A DNA stretch of 64,000 nucleotides from positions 6,039,433-6,103,432 of the forward strand of contig NC_031783.1 in NCBI RefSeq assembly GCF_001522545.3. The letters are read 5' to 3'. Below, piece by piece: positions 25,401 to 37,400 of this stretch. Under the pieces are notes generated by a model. The model saw nothing but the letters and a program-made list of their open reading frames with translations. It did no database searches and was not told where the DNA came from. Both the position numbers and the translations under genes were made by a program. Each line of letters starts with the position of its first letter. Within the stretch, counting starts at the first letter, position 1. The stretch is from Parus major (lineage: Eukaryota; Chordata; Aves; Passeriformes; Paridae).

Positions 25401-28400
25401 CAACAGTTTTTAAAAAAGATTTGATAAAAGTTTATGATGGAGTACTTGAGGTTGGAAGGAACTTCAGTAGATCATTTAGTCTAACCCTCCTGCTCAAACT
25501 GGAGTCAGCTAGGAAAAGGTGCCCAGGACAACTTGTTATATTTGTGACAGAGAGTAACCCAAAGTGCAGGTGTATGACCAGGGACAATCCTGTAACTTCA
25601 GCTAAATGTACTTCATGGGAACAAGGTGGATTCATGACTGGTTGCTTTCTTAGTAAAGCAGAGTGTAGTCCCAGATGGGCTGCCTGCTGTTGGGAAGAGC
25701 TCTTCCTGTGAAGTGGGAGGTGCTGCAGTCGCTATCTCCAGCTTAATGTTTATCCTGGGCTGCCAGCTGTGCATACAAAGGGCTGCAAGTTTTCTGTAAG
25801 AGCTTTTAAAGTCTGCAGATGATTTCTGGAATTGGGATGACTGTAAATTATAAAATCATTAGAGATCAAGCCCTAAAGCAGATCAGGTACATTTAGACCA
25901 TCTCAAGTAGCTGTTATATTCATAAATATTTCTTACAATACAATCTTTTCAGGCAAATATTTTCATAAAGACAGGCAACTGTTTTCACTTAATTTACATC
26001 TTCAGCTCTGCAAGCAGCTGAGGTCTATGAACTCTTCTTCCTTAGCTGTATTTCCTAAAACTTGGATTTTTCTTGGACAAAGTCCATGGACATCTTGGAT
26101 CCATGCAATGGGTGTGTAGTGTCTGGTTACAAGCTTCATTTTGCATGAGGAGAAATTAGCTGTTGCTGTTAATCTTAGAAGGGACGCTCCAGTTCTTTGC
26201 AGCAGTGTCACACCAGGAAGCCATTCAGCCTGTGGTTCACTGTAATCCCAGACCAAATTTGAATAGTACTGAAGTTTACTGGACTTGATATTTTCTTCTG
26301 AATGTGGTTAGGTATCTCTAGCTGTTTCATACCATAGCTGTAAGTATTCTTTGATCAGTTCACTGAAAATGTGTTTAACCGCACTTTCTCTTCTGTTTTT
26401 GTCATCAAGGATGACAGTTTGACTCCTCAGCAGCTGTGAACTAGAAACAGTCATGTAAATGGAGTACATTCAGTTGTATAAGCTCAAAGGATTCCTGTAA
26501 CAATTGCCTAGTAAATGAGTAACTTTCTGTTCTTTGAAAGACTTACAGTAATGATTTACTTCAAGGTATTGTCAGATCTAAAATAAAAACTTTCTCTTCT
26601 GGAAAGCTTTCTGCTCTCTGAGTTCTTGAAGTAGCATTTTTGTAGCTGGACAGTTGAATTTTTACAGCAAGTATTTTAACCTGCTTGCTGTTGCACTGAA
26701 AACTTGGTAAATACTGGTCCAAAACTATTATGTGAAAGCTCCACAACTCCATTTGATGTTGTGGCCTGTTTGTTGAGAATCTCCCGATAGACTCAAAATT
26801 TTTCAGCCTGACATACTGTGTTTGGAAGAGTCCTTAATCCAAGCACTTCATGTCTTGAGAAGAATAGGACTCCTCCAGGAATTGTAGTCAACTGAAATAA
26901 ATATATTGATGGGCTAATTTGGTTAAAGAATAAAAGAGGTAAGAAGTAAAACATAGTAAAATAAGAAATATCCGGTTCTGCCTGGTGTCTCCTTCTCTAA
27001 ACAGAAATAAATCCTCCACATGTTCTTATAGTAATATTTGCCTATCCTGTGTGGATTTCTTGAGCCTTTGAGGGGTAGGAGAAGGCAATTGCAATCAATC
27101 CTCACGTTAACTGAATCATGTCCTGTATGTATTCTGTTTATTGATGAAACTTGTTTTCTCAAATTTCAAAAGCTCACGGTAGATTCACACTGGTTAGCAA
27201 TAATTATCCTCTTAATTGTATTAAGGCTTCTATATTTCATGCCTTTCTTTCCTACCACCCAATCAATTTTGAATGGATCTTGCTGGTAGAAGGTAATGGT
27301 TAGATTCAGAGAAATGTTAGTTGGAAAGGACCTCTCACTTGTGTTTCTGGGGTTTTTTTGGGGAAGAGGAAGTTGGTTTGGTTTTTGAAGCTTGAAAACC
27401 TTTGGTGATTGAAATTCCACAACATCTCTGGATAACCTGCTGCACAAAAGAATTTCTTCCACCTTCTGACCATAATTTTTGGCTGTTGTCTACAGCTGTA
27501 TGACCTGTCACCATGAAGAGCTGTGCACTTAAACTTGTAGCTTATCCTGCAAATGTTTCTAGTATGAAAATGGTGTTAAATGTTTGTTGAGATGATTGGA
27601 TGAGTAAATAAATGCTACTGTTTTGCACAGCTTTCAGAATATTTTACTTGCTGTAAATTGTACTAAATGAGAGAGAGGAAAAGATCTGTGTGCACCAAGT
27701 ATATGAATGAAAGTATCAATATGAAGCAAAGGAAAAAGCAGCTCTTAGTAGAGTCAGCAGAGCTCTGCTAGGGATTGGCACTGCCAGTTTAAGGGCTGCT
27801 TGGTAGATTTCAGCTGGTGTAGAGAGGGTGATTTAGTCCCTTTTCTTGAATAATGGGATTGAACTGGAAGGGGACAGTGAGGAAATGCTGGAGAATGTAT
27901 TTTGAGGTTTGTTGGAGGGGTTTCTGGAGTAAGAGAGGGTATGTTTGTTCAATATAAGTGAATTAAATATATGGATAAAGGAAAAAATGTCACCTCATTA
28001 GCTCATTTAACAAACATTGTCAGAACACTGCTACTGTTTACCTGGAGGGTCCAAATAATCTTGAAACTGAAGTGGGTCCAAGAGCCCAACATAGGTTTCA
28101 GACCTGTACAAAAGTAGCCTGTGTCAGGAGCCAGAGTTTATAACAAGTTGGAAGTGATGGCCTGCAGTGGTGTTGGGCCTAGCTGTGGTTGTTAACAAGA
28201 CTTCTTGAGACTTCCACTTAGTGAGAGAAGTTGGGACTGTTGCAGTTTCACCCCTGAGATGAAGGGAGATTTTTTTCTGGAAAGTAATGAAAATGGTAAG
28301 AGAAAGCAAGGTACATATAGTACCCATCTTATATTTAACTTGTAAGATGTCTAAACCACTCTTAAAATCTCCTTTGCCCTTTCTATGTAACTATGATAGG

Positions 28401-31400
28401 GAAGTTAAAATATCTGTGAAAAATATGAACAGAAGCTTTAACCATGTGTTGTCAAGGTTATTACATTTTTATATGTCAACATTTTGTTATGTAAAATACC
28501 CACACAATCCAGAAAATATCCACATTCAACTTCAGTGTTACATAACCTTTTTTCCTTTATTCTTTCAGATAACAGTGATCTGATTGCTTGTACAGTCATA
28601 ACAAAGGATGGGGGTCAAGTTCAAAGATTCCTGGCTGTGGATATTTACCAGATGAGTTTGGTTGAACCAGATATTGCCAGACTTGGATGGGGAGTAGTTA
28701 AATTTGCAGGTCTTCTGCAGGTAAGGGAAGTTGTAGTTTGGGTGGCCAGCTTTTCTGAGTCTAATTTCTTCATTTTATGTTGGATAAATAGTAATGCCAA
28801 TATTAGCTTATATATTTAAGCTCTGTACCATGCTTGCTTGTTTCTTTGGTCACTAGTCTTTTTTTTTTGCTTCCTGCCTTTTAAAATATTTATGGTTTTC
28901 TGAAGTTTATGTAGGTAACCAGATACACAATTGCAGATGTGTTTTTATACGTTTAATTTTAAACATATAATAGCCAAATTGTATGTTTGGCTGTGCTCAT
29001 TTGAACACTGAAGTCACATCTGGTTAGGATTGTGTCCCAAGCACTTCACTCAAGTAGCACATTAATGAACTCAGAGTTCTGGTTTTCCTACACAGGTAGA
29101 GAAGGTGACAGGTTGTTATTTTGAAATTATCTGTGCTTATCTAAGGAAGTTTTTCTCATTTGTCTCTTTCTTGCCTTAGCCATCACTGTTTGTATTTCCT
29201 GAAAATTTGCTATACTCAAATAATTTAAATCAATCTCTATGAATACTGATTTCTGAAGAAAATCCAACTTTTACAACTTGCAGAGTCTGGTTTGGTTCTC
29301 TTTTGTTGGGTTTTTTAACAACAGAAACTTTGTAAGAGCTTTAATTGAACATTTATAGGATTTTCTTTAAATGTTAGCATTTAACCTGTGGTTTAGAAAA
29401 GCTTACTTTTTCTTAAACTACTTGTCTTCTGCTTCTCTTTAGGATATGCAGGTGACCGGAGTAGAGGATGACAGCAGAGCCCTGAACATAATAATTCACA
29501 AGCCTGCCTCAAGCCCTCATTCCAAGCCCTTCCCGATCCTCCAGGCCACGTTTATTTTTGCGGATCACATTCGCTGCATCATCGCCAAGCAGCGCCTGGC
29601 CAAAGGCCGGATCCAGGCTCGGCGCACCAAAATGCAGAGAATAGCAGGTGAATGGCTGTCCTGAAATGATTCTGGGAGGCAGGACTTGGCTGTCATTGCA
29701 TCCATGTAAAGCTGAGGCACAGTGAGGGGTGGTGGGCCACAGAAACCTATAAACCAGGGCTAAGTTTCTAAGGAACAGATTTGGTTTCACATTTAACCTT
29801 GAGTTTATGAAGTGGATGTCATACTTTTATGGCTTGCTTCATATAAAAAAAATGTAAAGCAAAGTTGAGGATATTACAGTTGATTTGATACTAAAATTTT
29901 TAGGTTAAATATAATGCAAAGGCATTTATTTTCCATTTTAAAGCAGATTGTCTCTTTAAATGGCTTTCTCTAGTGCTCAGTAACTAATGAATTACTTCAT
30001 TCGTGCAGGGAAAAACAAAAGGGGTTTTTTCTTGTTAATAACTCCTATGGTTTTTTCATGCAAGGGACTTCCTGTATCCTGAGGTTTAGCTCTTTTCCAC
30101 TGTATTTTGAGGTTTCCCTAGTGTGAATGTGGTGTGGACAGCAGTGTAGGAAAGGTTGCCAGAAAGATTGTCTCTTTAATTTGTCAGTGCATTTGTAACC
30201 ATAATTAAGAGGGAAATGAAGGCAAGTTCTGTTAAAATCTGGTTTAGTCTTGAGTTTCTGAGCAAACTATCAATTTTCTTGTCTATTCCTCTTCCTTTTA
30301 TGTATTTGAGTAACAAAAACTATCAATTGTGATTAAACATAGCTCTCCTGGATCTTCCTGTTCAGCCTTCAACTGAAGTTATGGGTTTTGGACACAGCTC
30401 TGGAGCTGCAGCCCAGCACCTCCCATTTAGATTCTATGACCAGTCCCGGCGTGGGAGCAGTGACCCAACAGTGCAGCGCTCTGTCTTTGCATCTGTTGAC
30501 AAAGTCCCAGGTAAGATTAGCATTCATTGACAAGCAGTTTTTGCTTTGTGATTTCTGTCTGCAGAAACTGTACTGGAACTTGTACAAACAATGAAAAGCT
30601 TATTGTGATCTGTTCCTGAACACACAACTCCAGGATGAGGCTTATGGAGAAATTTACTCTGAGAGAAGCAATACCTGGGTGTGGATATGTGAGCAATACT
30701 TCCATGGCAGTTTCCCCAGATGGCTTAATACCTTGACTTCTTTACAAATCAAGTTAGTTTAAATCATGCTTTGCATACTCAGTATTTATGAAATACATTG
30801 TGTTAGTTGTGCATATTTCCTCCTTTAATTTGGTTCTGAACGTTTTCCTGCTGGATTGTGAAAATAGCCAGGATGCTGTGTACTGCCTCATTTCCCTCAG
30901 AGTGGGCAAGACAAGAGAAAGGACCACAGCTAAAACAGGGCCACTCCTAAAACATTAACTTGGAACTGGGATTAAAGGAATGATTCTAAATCAATGAGCT
31001 CTTTGCTTTCTTTGTCTCTTTATTGTCTGTTTCACAAATTGACTTCTTTGCAGAAATTCTTTTCCAGATGGTGACATCTTTCCTTTTGAGTTGAGTAATT
31101 TTAAAGGGAAGTCTCATACGGGTTGAAAGTACTTAACTGCGCTGTATTGTACAAAAGATCTCATTACCACTTGCTTCCAGTCATTTCACAGAATTCAGCA
31201 TTTCTCTTTAAATGTGATTCAGAATTCAAATGCACAGAATTCATATTATTTAGAACACAGATGTTTTACTGCTTTAAGGCTAAATTGGAGCTCAGTTGCC
31301 CAAGTCCTGACTGGGGAACAGAAATTATAAAACCATAGATGTTGTCAGTCAGTTGTTTCAAAGTGTATGTTGTGTGAGAGGAGTGTTTTCCTTACTTGAG

Positions 31401-34400
31401 GTGGCTTCCACGGAAAAGGTGTGGTTGGAAAGGTGCCAGTGTTACTATTACAGTTTTCTCTAGGGAGTGTGGACTTGTGTTCCTAACAAATTACTTAATC
31501 TCCTAATTTGAAGGGGGCTGTTTGGGATGATGCACCATAGTAGTTTGTTCAAGCAACCACATACTTTATTTGAATCCTGGAAATGTAGACTTCCATTTGC
31601 AGATCCAGAGGGAAAAAATATTTTGAAGCTTTTATTTGATACAAAGTATGAGAAATGAGGCACATAACTTGAAGTATTTCAGGTGCAGCATCTTTGAAAT
31701 GCATTTTATGACAGGTAGTAATATAATGAAAATGGATTAATATCCTGCTTTGCATCTGATTACAAAATAAGTATCAAATGTGAGTTTGTCCTCTTATCTT
31801 TACTGAGGAATGAATAATGTTTCCTCGTTCCTAGTGATTTACACAGGGAGCTGTTTGTGCTTGTCTCTTAATCAGGCTTGCAGTGGTTTTTACTTCAAGA
31901 GGAGAATTTTGTGGCTTTGAAAAAATTATTGAACGAGCTGCAGTTAAATTACTGGCTTCATGTATTCATTTCTTACTGCACCAGTTCCAGCTGGTGTTTT
32001 AAGTTCTACAAAGCTCACACAGTCAGTTAATTTGGTTGTACTTTTAATAAATAAATTATGCTTTCCTTTGGTGATGTCCTTTTTAGATTTAAAGGAGAGC
32101 AATGTTTTTCTGGCAACATTTTTAGAAGACTAATTACTGCTTTTGGTAGGACCATGTTGGCTGTCAGCGCTGTACATCCAGCATTGTTTTTAAGAAACTA
32201 AAAATTATATAAACATTTTCATTCCTCCTGCAAATTTCAGTCTGTGAAGAGCTTTAATACAGTTATTGACTTGGTTCCCTAATTCCTATTTAGAATTTTC
32301 AAGAGCACTCATTGCAGTTGTCTGGTTCAGTTTCTCTCATAATGCCTACATAATGCTCTGCATATGTCTGCAGAGAGCCTGCAGTTACCTTCTGTGTTCC
32401 TGTGTTGTTAAACTAGGCTTCATTTTCCTTCATTGTTCCACAGTCCAAAGTTAAAATCTTGGTGTCTGGGGGGAACAGGGTGAGGATTGTTATAGCTAAA
32501 AACTGGATTTTGTGCAAGACAAGGGTGATGTGATAGCATGTCACAGACAATGCTTCAGAACACCCCACTGAACACAGTGGACAGTGCAGGTTATCCAAGT
32601 GCAGGGACATGCTGTAATCATCTCCTGATGGGCTGCACAGTTCTCAGCAGAGAACAACGTAAGCAAAATCCCTCACTGAGTCAATTTTATCATCATGAAG
32701 TCATGGCTATGAATATACTCCAAAGGCTATTTTAAGTTATTTGCCTAGAATGTTAGAGCATTTTAGGGATAGTGTAGCTGGCTGGACTGTTCACCATCTC
32801 ACGTATTAGCTATGTATGAATATATTGTACTTCTGAAGCACCTATGTAAATAAAGAAGTATGCGGTTTTCAAAGAAACCAGCAGATTTGGTAGGGGTCCT
32901 GTGAACAAAGGTCTTCCGTTGAAAGTAAATAAATAATGACTTCCTCTTCAAGCGAACTCAAGAATTAGTTTCAAGTATCAGCTCTATTCTGAGATTTATA
33001 TGTCCAGTGTGTCTTAAGGGAAATGTTAACGATTTCCAGCAAAAGGTACATCTAAATATTTTAACAAGTGTGGTTGCTTACCTACTAAGTAAATTTATTT
33101 TGAAAAGCAAAAGGAATCAATAGATTTCTCTTACTATTTTATCCATTGTTAATATCTTATAAGGTGATGATGATAAGGTTTTGAGGGGAAAAAATTAAGA
33201 AAAAGACTTCTTGTTAATATTGACATGGCAAGCAAGCTGTAACAATCTTCATTTTAAAGTCTGAAGGAAAAAAATCATCCATAGCTTTGGAACACTGTGT
33301 AGTATGAGCTAATATTCCTGTCATCATCAGATGAACCTTCTAACTGTTATTTTGCTTCCTGTATCGGATTAATTCTGCTCACCTTTCCTTTTCAAGTTTT
33401 TCATGAAGGAGTTTCCAGAATATTTTTTCATGGTCAGTAGTTTCTGAATTACAGTATTTTGAATTATTTAGGCTTACCTTTCCCTCCTACCTAAATTAGC
33501 TTCTTTTGGCACACTTAAAATTCTTCCTCTGCAGTTGTTTTGGGAGAGAAAATACATCTCGATGTATTTTTGTCATTTTGAAGTAAATGCTCCCATGTAA
33601 GGACATGAATCCACAAGTGCTGTTCTGCAGAAGCTTTGGGCTTGCAATCCTGCTAAATCAGACCAGCTTTCCCTATGGCAGTCATGGGAGACCTTGTTAA
33701 CTGTTTTCTGCTGTTCTGGTGAGGGTGGAAGATTTCTTCTCCCTTGAAGTGCAAATTGTTTATGGATATAGAATGCTTTGGATGGGTACAGCTTTTACCA
33801 GCAATGTAAGGGAAGCTAAATACCTTGATGTAAGCTCTTCTATACCAGTGTCTTTTGGAACTGTTCTTAATTTCATTCACATTAAGAGTTGGCTTTGCCT
33901 CACTTCTGTGGTCACAAGTCCACTGGTTATTCCTTGTTTCCCAAGCCTAACTGGTATTTCAAACTATGAAGTATGTATGAAAAATCTAATGTATGTTTTC
34001 TGTGATTAAGAACTATAGCACTCGAGGCCAGTGATACATGTGGAAGTCTTTCACATTTGAGGTGGTTCAGTTTGTGGTTAATTTTTGCAGACTATCAGGC
34101 GTCACTGTGTGTAACCTCAGTTTAACTTACCTAAATGATTGTAGAAGATCGATGGGTTTGGTTTCTGAAATAAAATAGATGGATTTATTTACATTTATGA
34201 GATAATTAGCTCCTCAAAAACTATTTTGTCTATCCCTGAGAGATCTCTTCTGCCTTGGTGGTGATTTAATTCTTTCAAGTGGTGTTCATCTTGAACATAA
34301 TGAATTGTAATTTAATTTGATAAAAGTGACATTTAGGTACCTATCTAAAACTATGCTGCAGTGTTGCAGAAATTCAGATAGCATTGTGTTTCTGCAAGTG

Positions 34401-37400
34401 TTTCTGAGTCTAGTTCTTGGGTAAGCATGAGAAGTAGAAGGTAGAAGGACTGCAGATCAAGTCAGATTATTAACAGGAGTGATGTTTGTTAGCTTTCTTC
34501 ACTGTGTTGTTTTCACTTGTACACAACCTCTCAGTGTGTTGCTTCTAACAGCATTTTCCTGGCTTGTCATATCTGAGTTTTGGGTGAGTGCTTCCTCTAT
34601 GACAACAGCACATTCCCGATACAGAAGAGTTTCTGAGTGAATCATCCATCCAGTGCTGTGGGAGATTCCTATATAAAAGGATAAAGAATTGTGTGGTGCA
34701 TTTTCAGCCTTGCCTGACTGGCAGATGCTTTCCCTTTTAGTGTTGACTTTGCAGTGAAGGCAGCAAGTATTGTTAGGTGTCTTACAGGCCACATTGTGGC
34801 TACTCTCAGTAATCCACAGGAGTGCCAGAAAGACCATCTGCATTAGTACTCTCCCATGGGAGAGGGAGGAGAGCTGCAGAAGAGTTGTGTACCTCACCTG
34901 ACCTACAGCCCATGGTGAAGACACTCTTTTTGCTGTAAGAAGTACATCAACTTCTGAAAAGCTGCTTGCTATCTAAACCTGAAGAGGTGACTATAGGTAT
35001 GTAGTTATAGAAGGAGAAAGGAATGAATGCAAGGTGGTTAAGAAAAGGATGCTACACTGCAAAGAGTTTAAAGAAGTATTACACTAGAAGCCAGAAGATG
35101 ACTCATCTAAGAAGTACTGTCAGACACTGTATAGACCTTTCCAGTCTTCAGACTGAAAAAAGTTTAGTTTGTGAGAGGCTGGATGAAATTCAATGCCAGC
35201 ACTAGATGTGATTGATTAAAATTTTCTGAAGTTATGTCTAGTAAAAAATGTAGGCCTTCTATCCAAGGGGTTTTTTTGTTCGCTTTTCACTTAATTATTT
35301 TCCTTATTAGATTAAGGTCTGTGACCTGTGAATATATTGACAATATCAAAAATGGAAGAGTTTGGACACGTTTTGACTGTGCGACCTCTAAGTTATAAAA
35401 TGCTTTGAATCCCTTAACTCTACTTCCTTATTCATTGATCAGCCTGTGTAGCCTGTTTTCAGTAAGGCACATTCAGATTTTCTGATTTTCAAGATGAAAG
35501 TGGGAGAGGACACGTCCTCTGGGTTGATGAGGTTGGCATCACCGTGATACAGGATTTGCTTTTTACCTTTTCCCAGTTTGTTCAACAGCTTAACTCTTTC
35601 AAAATAATATTTAACTTGTAAACTTTACTGTCTTGTTTTGCAGGCTTTGCTGTAGCCCAGTGCATAAATCAGCACAATCCATCCCCACTCTCGTCACCAT
35701 CCCCTTCCAGTGGCAGTGGCAGTACAGGACGCTGTGATTCAGTGACTGCAAGCTCGACATCCACTCCTTCTGCTGCTCAGAGCCCAGCAGGTATTCACTC
35801 ACCACCTTCAGCCTAGGCTCTAAGGGATGCAGAGCAATTCATTGGAAAATCAAGTAACTATGTTACTGGATTAAAAGAGTAGGGCTTTATGGTTTTATAT
35901 CACTTAATCAACTAAGCCAATTGAAAGTAAATTCTGGTGTAAATTGCAGTGATCTCTTCATCTTTCTGGAACTCTCAGTATTTGGCGTCTTTCAGTAGAG
36001 ACTTTTAAGTACTGTTGAAATAATGTCCTGCTTGTCTGACTTCTCTCCTAGCACAGCTCAGCATGTTGAGGGTTTTTTTGTCAGTGGTTTGTTTTAACTG
36101 AAGTATTGCTTTGAATAAATCTGTAATGTAAATTTAGCCTTTCACCATTAAGGATGAGTTGATTTCCACATGAAGCATCTTTTCTTGAACAGGGTGACAT
36201 TTGCTTTTGTGTGTTTATCTGATCCTCAAGTTAATTTGTAACAATGGGCTAAATACAAAATATTTGAAAATAGTTATTTAGGATGTTAATATTGAAAAGT
36301 TTTTGCAATAACACTCTTGTGGCTGAACACTTTAGACATTTCAGGAGGCTGTTTCATTGGTGCTGAAGAGGCTGCAATAGAAATAGACTGACAGTATAAC
36401 TTTCACAAATGTAGGTTGGTTGTTTGCATTGGTCAGTATATTTAGGATATTTATATTAAGTGGGTATGCTTAAACTGGAACTTCTTGTTGTATTATTCCT
36501 CCTTTTTATGTAGTAGTTATAGAGAATCTTGTAATGGTGTCTGTTCTGAGTACAAATCGTGTGAGGCAAAGCCTCAGGCTGGAGACTAAACCAGGAAATC
36601 CCAAAGGCTGCATCCTGAAATGTTTTCATGCTAGAAATTACCTACTCCACCTCATTTTGGTTATAAAACAGTAGAGATAATTTGATTCTCAAGACTTTTT
36701 CAGGCAAGCCCTCATTTTAATGGTCACTTCTAAAGTTGATCACTCCTTGAGAGTGTTGTTCACTGCTCCTTCTAAGACATGCTATTATGCCTTTATTTGG
36801 AAAGCCCATCTATCTCTAAATTCATTGCAGTCCTACAGGAAATGATGCAACCTTTGTTAGGTATTGAGTGTTTTTAGGTCTCACTGAACAGTGTCAGCAG
36901 ATCAATGTGCATTATATGTTTAAAGTGAGTATCCCTGCAAAAAATACTGCTGAAAAGAGTGACAAAAGGCTGCTGATGAAGTTAAGGAACAGTAAAAATG
37001 TAAAGCATTCTAGCACCCAGACTCTAGATTCAAAAGCAGCTATTAACTTCAGAGACTAACATATAGTCAAAATAGTCCTGCAATATGTGTAATTTCAGGA
37101 TAAAATTTGGAATGTTTTTCTATATACTATCTATTCAAAATTTTATTTTCTCTGTTGTCAAGTGATTGCTATTGCAGTCACTTCATGGCCCAGGTAATGT
37201 GTAGTCATTGCACAGAGAAGTGCTGTCATTAGTCAAAACTCTCAGGCTGAACTGGCACTATAAGAAAACATGAATTTAATGACATGTTTCCCCTTAATGG
37301 TGTAAGAAGGCTCATGTACTAGTGTCTTTTGCTGTATTTGAATCCTCTGTGGTCAGCAGAGAAATGCAGCTTCAGATCCTTGTCAATAGGGACTAAGAGA

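Larger units (their letters stand above)
24774..28568 (+). other. Intron w13-w14 (3.8 kb) with two CR1 fragments
   Basis: GT-AG intron (gtaagt to tctttcag) holding two antisense CR1 3'-end fragments, listed separately. The remainder is AT-rich. Confidence 0.85.

Noticed and set aside
34499..34924. 141-codon open frame on the minus strand in the w16-w17 intron
   Set aside because: No recognised domain, Cys/Ser-rich random-looking composition, no conserved splice context. A frame of this length is plausible by chance in 64 kb read in six frames.
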